From assembly GCF_000372725.1 (NCBI RefSeq), contig NW_005198167.1, positions 500,058-564,057 on the forward strand: a stretch of DNA of 64,000 bases, read 5' to 3'. The DNA comes from Emiliania huxleyi CCMP1516. Taxonomy: Eukaryota; Haptophyta; Isochrysidales; Noelaerhabdaceae. The position numbers and the translations under genes are program-made. Position 1 is the first letter of the stretch; the number at the start of each line of letters is the position of its first letter. The notes below the pieces were generated by a model. It saw only the letters and a program-made list of their open reading frames with translations. It was not told where the DNA came from and made no database searches. This document shows, in pieces, positions 19,954 to 30,205 of the stretch.

Positions 19954-21159
19954 CGGGAGTGTGAGTGTGCGTGTGCGTGTGTGTGTGTGTGTGCGTGCGT
20001 GCGTGCGTGTGTGTGTGTATGTGTGTGTGTGTGTGTGTGGGTGGGTGGGTGCGTGCGTGCGTGCGTGCGTGCGCCTGCCATGGACGTGGCACGGTGTCGT
20101 GTCATGGACGTGCCGTGTCGTGGACGTGTCGTGGACGTGTCGTGGACGTGTCGTGGACGTGCTGCGGCACTCGCCTGGATAGCGGGGGCCGAGAGCTGTT
20201 GCGCCTCGACGTGCAGTGGCACCTGCAGCTGCCCGCCGCCCCGGCCGAGCAGCTTGATCCCGGAGACGCCCTAGCGAGCGGAGGCGGCAGCGAGGTCACA
20301 CGAGGCGGCAGCGAGGGAGGCGGCGGCGGAGGAAGCAGGGGCGGAGGAGGCGGCGGCGGAGGGAGCAGTGGCGGAGGAGGCGGAGTCGGAGGAGGTGGGG
20401 GCGGAGGAGGCGTCTCTTGGGTCGCCAGGCTGGAGGGGGCGGTGGCGGTGGCTGTCAGCGAGGCGGCGCCCTTGCGCCGGGAGGCGGCGGTGGGTGGCGG
20501 GGGCTGTCGGGAAGGGGTTCGGGGTGGTCATCATGAATTGGCGGACTGGGTCGCTCGCTGTAGCGTCGGAGCCGTGCGAGAAGCAGATCGCACGTCCACA
20601 TATCGGCCATAACTCCCCCGTCCTTCGGCCGTATCTCGGCCGTGTCTCGGCTACCTCTCGCCGCGCGCAGCGTGATGAGGCGGTTGTCGAAGAGCGTCTT
20701 GACGGTGATGGGCGCGTCGGCGGCCGGCCGGTCGAGGCGGCCCGAGAGGACCCACGATTGGAGGTCCTGCAGGTTGACGCCGAGGTACTCCCGCTTCAGC
20801 CGGTAGAAGCCGCGCTTCGGGATCCGCTTCACGTCGCTCGTCTGGCCTCCGCTCTGCAGGAGGAAGCCCTTGTTGCCCGCGCGCGCCGCCATGCCCTTCA
20901 TGCCGCGGCCGCTCTTCCGCCCGCGCCCCGACCCGACGCCGCGCCCGACGCGCGTCTTCTTGAGCCTCGCGCCGTAGTTGTCCCGTATCCTGTTGAGCGC
21001 GAGCGGCCCCAGCTCGGTCGGCGGCGCGTGCGCGAGCGGCGGCGGCGCGAGCGGCACGGCGGACGAGAGCGAGCGGAGCGACGATGGCCCGGCCCGCCCG
21101 AGCGCCGGCGCTCCCACACGGCAGCGCAGCGACGGCAGCGACAAACGTCGGAGGAGCAT
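19505..21159 (-). CDS. Ribosomal protein uL15, mitochondrial type
   Basis: Exons 21159-20662, 20270-20175 and 19867-19505 join in frame to 318 residues. Residues 1-40 are Arg/Ser/Leu-rich without acids, like a mitochondrial presequence ([16 protein letters not shown]). The uL15 core follows: [54 protein letters not shown], then [19 protein letters not shown] and [14 protein letters not shown] in the later exons. It is an LSU assembly and structural protein of organellar ribosomes. Intron 1 (20271-20661, GC-AG) holds (GGAGGCGGC)n. Intron 2 (19868-20174, GC-AG) holds (TG)n and an 11-bp tcgtggacgtg repeat. The C-terminal ~75 residues exceed bacterial L15 and are not conserved-looking. A family A repeat sits 28 bp upstream of the start. 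Confidence 0.88.
19905..20160. repeat. (TG)n and tcgtggacgtg minisatellite inside uL15 intron 2
   Basis: Mixed (TG)n and (GCGT)n to about 20080, then about five copies of an 11-bp unit (gtcgtggacgt) at 20100-20160. It lies inside the second intron of the uL15 gene. Confidence 0.9.
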
Positions 21160-21184
21160 TGTCCAGGGGGGCACCTTCACAGCC

Positions 21185-21347
21185 TTTGAGCACTTGAGCA
21201 CTGGATAGGGTCGATTCCGCGTGGTACGGGACCCCTCGATCGTCTCGCCCTCCCTCACTGGTGTGTTCATTGGGGGGGGTCATAACAAACACGGTACAGG
21301 ATCGAGGTGCACGCTGCCGAGGCAGTGTCGTCCCCCCTCTCCCCGAC
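21185..21347 (+). repeat. Dispersed repeat family A, 5' half
   Basis: Begins gagcacttgagcactggata and runs through gacccctcgatcgtctcgcc and cattggggggggtcataac to ctccccgacgg. It matches the first half of the full element at 35293-35645 (minus). It ends at the ccgacgg point where the half-element at 22694 begins. Confidence 0.85.
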
Positions 21348-21668
21348 GGTCTCGGGCACCGCACCCGTGCTGCCACAAAGCACAATGTGCTGCCACAAAG
21401 CACCACTAGCGATTTCGCGCAGAGGGCGTAGTGAAGCGCTGGGGCGCTCACTGTGTGTTATTCGGGTGGGGATCCATCAGTGGTAAGCGGCTTTAGTCAC
21501 AGATCCAAGCTCAGACGTCACACCAACACCACAAACACGCTCACTTCGCCGCTGCTGTAGATGGGCCTCCGGGGGCCCATGCTACGTCGAAGCACAGACC
21601 CGATCTCGGCACTCACGGGCTGCCACGCGCCCGCGCGCGGCGCGGGCCGCACCGCCCATGCCCCCGGG

Positions 21669-22488
21669 TCACCGACCCCGCCTCTCGGCCCTCTCGGCCC
21701 TCAGGAGCGTGCGGGAGACCGGCGAGGGGCGCGCCGCGTGCCGCCTGCAGAGCCGCCAGAGGCATTGTCGCCTCCGCTGGCGGGGTTCCCGCGCGCCCGC
21801 CCGCGCCCGCGCCCGCCCACGCCGCGCCCGCGGGCTCCGGATGCGCCGCCCTCCTTCTCCTTCTTCTCGATGGCAGTCCACGCGTGCTTGTCGACGGGTC
21901 GGCGGCGTGGTCGAGGGGAAGGTCGCCGGCGGCCGCAACTCTGCCGCCGTCGCTCCGCCGGCTCTGATCGAGTATCGGGCGTTGAGGGCGGCGGCGCAAA
22001 GCGGGTCTGGCGCATCCATCGCCACGAGCCTCGCGGCCGCGGTCGTGGCACACCTGGTGGCGGCTCTCGAGGCCGTCTCTACGGCGCTCGACGCCGTGTG
22101 AGGTCGCCGGCGGCCGCAACTCCGTGTCTCCGCCGCCGTCGCTCCGCCGGCTCTGACCGAGTATCGGGCGTTGAGGGCGGCGGCGCAAAGCGGGTCTGGC
22201 GCATCCATCGCCACGAGCCTCGCGGCCGCGGTCGTGGCACACCTGGTGGCGGCTCTCGGGGCCGTCTCTACGGCGCTCGACACCGTGTGAGGTCGCCGGC
22301 GGCCGCACCTTTGCCGCCGTCGCTCCGCCGGCTCTAACCGAGTATCGGGCGTTGAGGGCGGCGGCGCAAAGCGGGTCTGGTGCGCCACGGCCACCACCCT
22401 TGCCACCGCCCTTGCCGCCGCCCTTGCCACCCTTTGCCGCCTTGCCTCCGCCGCGGGCGGCGGTGGGAGCGGCCTGCTGGGCTAGCAT
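21669..22488 (-). CDS. Gly/Arg/Lys-rich protein candidate with 185-bp repeats (possibly RNA-binding)
   Basis: The frame opens at ATG 22488 with MLAQQAAPTAARGGGKAAKG and GGK repeats. It runs through two and a half copies of a ~185-bp unit (starts near 21919, 22101 and 22290). In another frame the far end encodes RRPVDKHAWTAIEKKEKEGG and a GRGRGR tract, which faintly resembles SERBP1/Stm1-type RNA-binding proteins. The 185-bp units may be intronic, since each begins gaggtcgccggcggccgc next to a possible splice junction. I can support a basic, Gly-rich coding gene. The exon structure and function are uncertain. Confidence 0.35.
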
Positions 22489-22693
22489 GTTGTCCGTGGC
22501 TGTGGACGGGCACGTGGAACGTCAATTCATGTTCTAACGGCCTCCGGGATTCAAACAAAAAATAGCCGGGGCCCTCTCGCAACCCCTCCGACCCCCCGGG
22601 ACCCGTGGGCGTCGAAGAGGCGCTCTCGGGGGGCCGTTCTGAGTTCATGCTACCACGAAGCACACTGTGCTGCGTCGAAGCACCGGGCCCGAG

Positions 22694-22868
22694 TCCGCCG
22701 ACGGCGATGGCGGTGTGACCGATCGAGCTACAAGAGGAGCTTGTTCAGCAGGATCCGGGATAGTCTGACGCACTACCTCACTGGGCCTGAGATCATCGAG
22801 ACAACACCCGTCACCGTCTCGGGTTTGCGTGGGATCGAACCACTCCGGGATGGGCAAGCCCATCAATT
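22694..22868 (+). repeat. Dispersed repeat family A, 3' half
   Basis: From gccgacggcgatggcggtgt to gatgggcaagcccatc. It contains gtgggatcgaaccac, whose complement is a tRNA-type T-arm/B-box (gtggttcgatcccac). It continues the half-element that stops at 21347. Confidence 0.85.
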
Positions 22869-22869
22869 T

Positions 22870-24741
22870 TCACTGTGTTTCTCCCCTGCACCTGCAGGGG
22901 ATAGCGGGAGAGGGGTTGGCTGTATCTGGGACGGAAGGGAAGAGGAGGAAAGGGAGGACGAGGGGGGGGGGGGATTGAGGGGGGGGGCGGGGGGGGGGGG
23001 CTCAGATAGTCAAACGCTGCTGTCATAGCAACTCGTAGACGTATTACACACACAAAGACTCATAGCAACTCATAGACGTATTACACACACGAAGACTCAT
23101 TGCAACTCGCAGCCGTATTATACACCCAAAGATCGAGGCCCGCCCAGGTCACCCGTTCTCCCACACTCGGGCCACTTCAGACAGCCGGCGCTGTCTACAG
23201 CCTTGTTTATATTGAGAAGAAAATACCTCTTTTGCCGCTGTGTCAAAGAGTTGGAACTCGATAGACTCGAGGGGCCAGGATATGCAGCGAGGAGGACGGA
23301 GCTGCGCCGAAAGGCGAAAGAAGCAGCGAGAACAAGGGACCGGCAGGCGGCGGCGGCGTCGCAGAACGAGGCAGAGGAGAGCGACGCGACAGAATGAAGA
23401 AGAAGCGAGAAGGGAAAGAACGACGAGAGTGGGACGACCGCGAGGTGGCATGAAGGTTGCAGCGAGAATCGGTGAGAGACTGCGAAGAGAGATAGGAAGA
23501 GGCGGACGCCCAAGGGTGGGCGACGGCTAGCGCATCACACACCTCTCCTTAAACAGTGGCCAGGGGCGGGGCTTGCATTTTTGCCGTCGCCTGTCGCCGC
23601 TACAGCGCAGCACACCTATTCTTCTCAGAGAGAGTTTGAGCAATGGCCCTTCTCTTTTCTCGCGTTTTCCTCCGTTTTCTTTCGCCGTTACAGGTTTCGA
23701 AGTAACTTGAAGCCCGAACCGTGTTATTTCCTCGAGCGCCGGATAAGCGATTCACACGAGGGCCGTCACAACGTGTTTCTCGGCTCGCCCTCGCCCGGCC
23801 CGGCGCTATGCCGGCGCGTTCGCTAGAGGCTGCTGCCGCAGAGCGGAGGCGCGTGCGTCGCCTCGCTACTCTCGCGGCGAAGCAGCTGCCGCCGCCGAGA
23901 CGCGACGCGGCGTCTGCCGAGGAGAGAGAGCCAGCGCGGCGGTCGCCGACGCCGCCTTCGAGCTGTGTGCCACTTCTCGGGTGCACGACAGCTCTGCGCG
24001 GCAGCAGCATCAGCAGCCGCCGCACCGCCACCCGCCTCGCGCCTGTCGCGGCCGGAAGGGAGCACGCCGTCGCTGCCGTGGTACCGAGGGCCGGAGCCCG
24101 ACTCTCGTACAGTCGAGCGGCTCCGAGGCGAAGCGCTGACACACACAGGGCATGCCGCGCAAGGAGAGCGCGCCTCGAGGCCGGCAAGTGCGCGTACGTG
24201 CCGCGCGGTCTTGGTGGCGCGATTCATGAGGTCGCTCTCGCTGCCGGCCGATGAACCCTCGCCGCCCCCGCACCAGCGACACCGGCCGCGGCTCGCCTCC
24301 ACGCGCCGGCTCGGAAGAGGGGCTGTCGGCGGCGCAGCAGAGCGGCTCGCCTCGGCGCTCGAGCCGCCGACAGCCCCACTCCTCGACGTGACGGCCGCTC
24401 CCGGAGCCAGCCGGTGCGCGCCCGACCCACGTTCCCTCTCGCACCCCTCCGACCCCCCCTGCGCGGCGCACCCGCCCGCTGTGCGCCGGCTCGAGCGCCT
24501 ATCGCCAAATCGCGACGTTTGAGCGCAGCGCACGCGTCCCACACGTCACGCGCGCGCAGGAGAGCGTGCGGCACAGCAGTAGCGTGTACTCGCCGAGGGC
24601 ATCGCGCCGAAAACCCCGCGCGTTCCGCCCCAGCAGAGGCTGCAGCCTCTGCACAAGCTACACCACTGTAAGAATGGTGAGTACTTGGGGTTGAGTGGGC
24701 TTGCTTGCTCCCTCAGCCGGGAGCAAAAATGCAAGAAATCC
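22870..24741. other. Intergenic, no supported gene
   Basis: 22961-23000 is G-rich. 23030-23125 has three ~40-bp copies of an agactcatagcaactcatagacgtattacac-type unit. 23505-23550 is a family B fragment. Arg- or Ala-rich frames at 23240-23530 and 23721-24574 have no domain and overlap on both strands. Confidence 0.4.
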
Positions 24742-24850
24742 CTGTGTGGTGGCGGCGTGCCGTCCTCCCATCCCTCCCTTGGGTTGTCCGTTTTCTTTCT
24801 TTCTTTCTTTCCTGGGTCAGTGTTCTTTCTTTCTCACTCTTTTCACCTTT
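24742..24850 (+). repeat. Dispersed repeat family B, copy upstream of GYF gene
   Basis: Contains gtgtggtggcggcgtgccg, tcctcccatccctcccttgg and (TTTC)n. It is an inverted relative of 6560-6662 and ends about 55 bp before the GYF gene's start codon. Confidence 0.8.
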
Positions 24851-24904
24851 GGGCAAGAACCATACCCCGCAAAGAGTTGGAACCCGTCGGTGCCCTCGTC
24901 CGGA

Positions 24905-25409
24905 ATGCAGTTCTACGTCGTCGACGAGGAGGGCGCGGAGCAGGGCCCGTACTCGGAGGAGCAGGTCCACGCGATGATCCACGACGGGCTTGTGAGCCAC
25001 GACGTTCTCGCGCGACTCGCCTCTGGCGCGATGCGCTTCCAGCGGCTGGGCGCGCTGCTCAAGCGGCAAGCGGACGCGGCTGGGACGCGCGTCGACAGCC
25101 ATGCGGCGCGCGCTGCTGCGGAGCGTGCCGCGGAGGAGGACGAGGTCCTGCCGGGCGGCGTGAGCGCGGCGGAGGTCGAGTGGTTTTACCAAGACGACGT
25201 CGGCGAGGAGAGAGGCCCTCTTTCGACGGCGCAGATTCGCTCGCTCGTGCGGCAGGGGCTGCTCGGGCCGGTGCGGCTCGTGCGGCGCGGCCGACGCGGC
25301 GCCTTCCTCGACCTTGGCTCGTGGCCAGAGATCGCCGAGGAGGCCGAGCTGGCCCGCCGCCGGCCGAAGCGGCCTGCGGCGGCTGCGGGCGCGGAGGCGG
25401 AGGCCACGC

Positions 25410-25446
<37 letters not shown>

Positions 25447-25577
25447 AGAGGGTGGGGCGGGCGCGGGGGAGTCGCCGCGTGAGGGGGGCGAGGAGGACAA
25501 CGAGGAGTTGGCGCCGCCCGAGTTCGAGGATGAGGACTGTAGATGGCACAATCTTGGTGTGAGGATATTCACACACA

Positions 25578-25646
<69 letters not shown>

Positions 25647-25681
25647 CACAGGCACACACAGGCACACACAGGCACACACAG

Positions 25682-25727
<46 letters not shown>

Positions 25728-25772
25728 GCACGCACGCACGCACACACACACGCACGCACACACACACACACG

Positions 25773-25815
<43 letters not shown>

Positions 25816-26310
25816 GCAAGCACGCACGCACGCACACACACACGCACACACACACACACACGCACACACACACGCGCACCGGCCCGTGCACTTTGAATGC
25901 CGTGGGACTCTTGTCTCTTAGAACGTGGAGTCGCCATGGCTGCATGGCCCTTGCCCCACCACCACCACCATGTGCGTGTGTCGAGAAGTGTACCTGACCC
26001 GACCCCACCTTAGGATGAGGACGGGCTAGAGTGGGTGTACGAGGACGACCGCGGCGGCGTGCAGGGCCCTTTCAGCACGTCCGAGCTGCAAGGCTGGATC
26101 CGCGAGGGGTACTTGCAGCCGACGCGGCGCGGCGGGCCCGCTGGCACAGACGCCGCCGAGATGCAGCCGCTCGGACGGTACGCGGAGTTCCTCAGCGTCG
26201 TGCCGGAGGACTGGGAGGAGGACCTGATCGCTCCTCCGCCGCCGAGCAAGGGGAGCGAGGCGTCGCTCAGCCGAGAGGAAGAGGAGGCGCTGCGTAGGGC
26301 GAAGGCGGAG

Positions 26311-26341
<31 letters not shown>

Positions 26342-27489
26342 AGGCGGCGGCGGAGGCGGAGGCGGAGGCGGAGGCGGCGGAGGCGGCAGAGGCGGCGGAG
26401 GGGACGGCAACGGCGGAGGCGGTGGAGGTGGAGGCAGGAGATGCCAAAGCAAGCGCAGCACCGGCGGAGCTGGAGGCGGCGGCGGGAGGGGCTGAGGTGG
26501 CGGCTGCCGCGGTCATGCCCGAGGCCTCCGGCGATGCGCCCGCCGCCGCCATTGCAGCCGCCGCCGCCGCCGCCGCCGCCTCCGCCGCAGCAGCAGCAAC
26601 AACAGCAGCGGCAACAGCGGCAGCAGCAACTTCGGCTGCCGTGCCCACATCTGTGCCCGCGTCGGCCGCTGCCTCGGCGGCGGAGGCGGCGGAGGCGGCG
26701 GCGGCGGCGGAGGCGGCGGCGGCAGCGGCGGCGCTGCCCCCTGCTGAAGCCTTGCGCAGGGCTCGGCAGCAGGTGCAGCGCAACCTGCGCGCCAACCAGC
26801 CGCTGCCCCTCGCTGCGGCCGACGCGCTCCTCCCCGCGGCCACGCCGCCAAGTGCCGCCCCGGCGGCCGCGGCGGCCGACACGGCTAGTTCGGCGCCGCC
26901 CGCCGCCGGCAGAGGTGCGCGGGAGGGGGACGGGCCGAGCTGGGTGTACCTCGACGACGGCGGCGGCGAGCAAGGGCCGTACACGACCGCGAAGCTCCGC
27001 TCGTGGCTCTCGCGAGGCTTGCTCGAGGCGAGCCGGCCAGTCTTCCGGCTGCCGCACGGCGCACCGCGCGACAAGGCGGAGAGGCGGCCGATGGAGCAGT
27101 GGCCAGAGCTGGCGCCGTACGTCGTGAGGGATGATGACGCGCCGCCGCTTCCCGCGCCGCTTCCCGCGCCGCTTCCCGCGCCGCCGCCCGCGCCGCCGCC
27201 GCCGGGTGGCGACACGGCGGCAGCGGCGGCGGGAGAGGCGGCGGGGGCGGGCGGCGGGGGGGAGGAGCCGCGAGGTGGCCTGAGCGCGCACGAGGCGTCA
27301 TCGCTGTGGGAGTACTGGGACGACCGCGGGCGCGTGCAGGGCCCCTTCTCCGCGGAGAAGCTGCTCGGCTGGCTCAAGGCGGGCCACATCAAGGCGTCGC
27401 GCATGGTCCGCCGCTCGGTCCTCCTCTCGGACCCAAACGAGGCAGCCGCACACGCGCGCACACACACACGCACGCACGCACACACACAC

Positions 27490-27532
<43 letters not shown>

Positions 27533-28641
27533 CACACACACACACATCTCACCCACGCGCACCGGGCCTCTCGCTGGACGTGGGCTCGAGAAGCTGGCTC
27601 GAGTCGTGTCGAGAAGCTGGCCTTCTCTTCCCTCAGGCCGCCGCGGCACACGCCGGTGGGTCCTTCACGCCACTCCGCGAGACGGAGCCCTTCGCGGCGG
27701 CGCTCGCCGCGCCGCGCGCCCTCCCCGCGCCGCCGCCGGTGCTCCCGTCGCTCGACAGAGGCGGCGAGGTGCCGATGTGGCTCTACGTGGACGTGACGGG
27801 CGCCGAGCAGGGCACGCTTCACCCTAGAAGCGAGAGTAGGGGAGATGCGGGCGAGATGTGGGGAGATACGGGCGCCGAGCAGGGCACCGCTCACCCTAGA
27901 AGCGGACGTATTCGTGTGCTCCAGCCAGCGCTCGAGAGGACACGGACTCCGCTGTTTTCGACCGTCTTCCGCCGCATTCACTGTGCTCGTAGCCCCTCGT
28001 ACTCACGCGCGCGCTCTAGACACTCTGCACATGACCACATCCCCGCCCCGAGGCTGGCGTACCCACACTGCAGGCCCGTTCACGGCCGCGGCGATGCAGC
28101 GGTGGCGCGCGGCGGCGATGCTTCCGCCAGAGACGAAGGTGCGCCACGTCTCTGAGGCGAAGGAGGCGGCGCGGCCGATCAGCAGCGTGCCGCTGCTCGG
28201 CGCGCGGCGGCCCCTAGTAGGCCCTAGTAGTCCCAGTCCCTGTAGTGCCCAGTAGGTCCCTAGTAGTGCCCAAGCAGAGCCCTGGTCACCGGCGGGGCGT
28301 GTGGTCTGGACGTAGGCGGCGGCGGCGCGGCGGCCGCCGACGGCGGTGCCGGTGCGGCGGGGGGCACAGCGCCGCTGCAGCGGCCGGCGTTTGAGGAGTA
28401 CTCGGTGGAGGGGCACTTCAACGGCGCGACGGGCCGGTTCGAGGCGGCGCACCGCGCGGGGGACAACTACTGGGACTTCAAGGGCCTCGCGCGGACCGGG
28501 GGCGAGCGGATGATGGCGCACTACTTTGACCACGACAAGTGGCAGGAGGAGGCGGCGGAGCGCAAGCGCAAGGCAGAGGCGCAGGCGGGGGGGAGGCGCA
28601 AGAAGAGCAACAAGGTCTTCAAGGACGGGCGGTACGTGTAA
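24905..28641 (+). CDS. Multi-GYF-domain protein, five exons, 892 residues
   Basis: Exons 24905-25528, 26014-27441, 27637-27811, 28074-28199 and 28316-28641 join in frame with a single stop. At least six modules carry the GYF-type pattern W/F-x-Y-x-D-x-x-G-x-x-x-GP[F/Y]: QFYVVDEEGAEQGPY (2-16), EWFYQDDVGEERGPL, EWVYEDDRGGVQGPF, SWVYLDDGGGEQGPY, EYWDDRGRVQGPF and MWLYVDVTGAEQGPF. Each is followed by a helix with a Trp/Leu pattern. Long Ala/Glu runs separate modules 3 and 4. The C-terminus has VEGHFNGATGRFE and FDHDKWQEEAAERKRKAEA. GYF domains bind proline-rich ligands in splicing and translation-repression factors, usually one per protein. Introns 2-4 are GC-AG. Intron 1 fits only GA-AG, inside a 9-bp repeat. 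Confidence 0.82.
25570..25885. repeat. (AC)n/(GCAC)n tract in GYF intron 1
   Basis: About 315 bp of AC dinucleotides with GCAC and GGCACACA variants, inside the first intron of the GYF gene. His/Thr and Cys/Val frames here are compositional. Confidence 0.95.
27450..27548. repeat. (AC)n tract in GYF intron 2
   Basis: AC/GCAC repeats at the 5' end of the intron 27442-27636. The intron ends repeat each other (gcagccgcacacgc and gccgccgcggcacacgcc). Confidence 0.95.
27812..28073 (+). mobile_element. Introner-like intronic element, copy 2 (with a tandem 5' duplication)
   Basis: GC-AG intron of the GYF gene. It has caccctagaagcgga, gctcgagaggacacgg, cactgtgctcgta, cccctcgtactcac, cactctgcacatgacc and ends cacactgcag. 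The start (gccgagcagggcac...caccctagaagcg) is duplicated at about 27803-27830 and 27872-27904. The orientation is sense to the host gene. Confidence 0.65.
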
Positions 28642-28903
28642 GGCAGCCCACGGAGTGAGGGCGCGGTGCAGGACACTGAACAACCCACAGAGACGTTTGC
28701 GCGACACATGCACACTTTAGAGTGTTTGTATGTGTGTGTATAAGTGACTGACATGCCTTGTTCAACACCCCGTTTACGGTTCAACACCCCGTTTACATGC
28801 AGCGCCGCCGAAGCGCAAAAAAGCCACCACCGACGCGAGACAACCGGTTAGAGCGCAGAGCGGCGCGCGCGCGCGCACGCGCGGTCCGCGGAATGTAATA
28901 AAA
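28642..28903. other. Intergenic, 3' flank of GYF gene
   Basis: No gene seen. A short direct repeat (ttcaacaccccgtttac) occurs twice at about 28758-28795. Confidence 0.4.
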
Positions 28904-29158
28904 ATGGCGCCGGTGCAGAGAATGCTTCCGCAGTATGCCTTCCTGGGCGTCATTGAGAATTCAGCGGCACTACTCCCAAAGATGCTTGCGGTGCTCGTTG
29001 CGAATGCAAGCAACGCATCGTACTTTGGATCGAGTGCCCTCAGGCTTTCGCACCGCAGACGAACACCGGCTGCGTACAAAGAGCACCTCTCCCCCATGGC
29101 TAAGGCGGTTCTGAAGCACGAACTTGCCTGCGATAAGCAGTTGGGATGCTGTCGCTGA
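28904..29158 (+). CDS. Short reading frame, possible fragment of a larger enzyme
   Basis: 84 codons from an ATG at 28904. Protein-like stretches include YAFLGVIENSAALLPKMLAVL and EHLSPMAKAVLKHELACDKQ. This loosely recalls the C-terminal region of sulfotransferase-type proteins, where a conserved Glu-containing strand is followed by a helix and a D-x-x-L end. The similarity is too weak to name. It ends QLGCCR. It may be a gene fragment or a terminal exon. Confidence 0.3.
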   Translation: MAPVQRMLPQYAFLGVIENSAALLPKMLAVLVANASNASYFGSSALRLSHRRRTPAAYKEHLSPMAKAVLKHELACDKQLGCCR

Positions 29159-29159
29159 G

Positions 29160-30205
29160 AGTTATTAGGTTCACTCTTGGGGCGTCCATCAGGAGGGAGG
29201 CTGCGCTGCGCAAGCACGGGCGGGAGGGGTTTCTCCTGCGGAGTCGTGCGTGCGCAGGGCTCCTCTTTGCTTTCTTCTACTCCCTACTATCATCTCGTTC
29301 CCGTCCTACCAGAGAACCATCAGATCTCAACAACACAAACTCATCTAGTAAATAAATAAAAAACGATGGATAAAAAGGAACAGGTCCCCGCCCGCCGCCC
29401 GTGCGATCTTTGTACAGGAGCGCAAGCTGAGCGCAGGTTTCTTTTATTTTCTTCTCGCCTGCGAGGGAGTTTTGTTGTAAAATTCTTCTCGCCATCACTA
29501 GTTTCACTCGGATTCACTCCTATGCACCTTCGGTGAGGGTACATTGGCGCGTAAAAGGAGAGTCACGGAATCGCGCGCGCCTCTACCAGGAAGGGCTACG
29601 CAGTATCCCTGACATCCCCTGGGATCCTGCCACTGAAGGCGGAGGGTTGGGACTCAAACGGCTTGGGTTGCTACAGGTACGGAGGGGACCTCAACGTCCT
29701 GTAGCCGCCCGCGGCGCCGTAAGGGATCGCACCTCGGACCAGATAGAGAGAACCACACCCCAAAGCCAGAGAGTAGGCAGGATAGCGGATAGGGTGGGTG
29801 GGGAGAAGAAAGAACTGGTGCAGCCGAAGGGCTGGCGCAGTAGGAAGGAGAGCCTGGCGCGGCCAAGGACGAGGAGCGGCGTCATGGCCAGGTGAGCAGG
29901 AGAGAGCAGCGGAAGCCGCGCTCATCAGAGCAGCGAGCGGGCGGGAGCGCCCGACACGTACGGAAGTTCAAACTTCCGTAAAAGATGAAGTAAAAGATGT
30001 CCACGGAGAGTCCGTGAAGGACGCAGAGGCAGAAGAAGAGGTAGGAGAGGAGAGGATCTCCGTGAGTCTCCTGCGGGAAACTAGTGGCCTATCACGAGTT
30101 AGGGTCCCTACCCCAATCAATCGTTATCGGCGAACAGCTCACTTTTGCCTGGCCCTTGCCGAGCATCCCGTCTCACTTTCACTTCGCCCTTGCGCATCAT
30201 CTCCG
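29160..30205. other. Intergenic, repeat family C copy, no gene seen
   Basis: 29375-29500 carries the family C repeat (cgatctttgtacaggag and gggagttttgttgtaaaatt). A long frame running into the sulfatase from upstream is only an extension past its start codon. Confidence 0.45.

Noticed and set aside
24713-26008. Minus-strand Cys/Val-repeat frame at 25.5 kb (and similar at 19.9, 41.5 and 59.9 kb)
   Set aside because: These frames exist only because (TG)n/(AC)n has no stop codons.
26010-27545. 511-codon minus-strand frame over the GYF gene
   Set aside because: Ser/Ala runs mirror the Ala/Glu coding repeats of the plus strand. The GYF motifs on the plus strand decide the sense.
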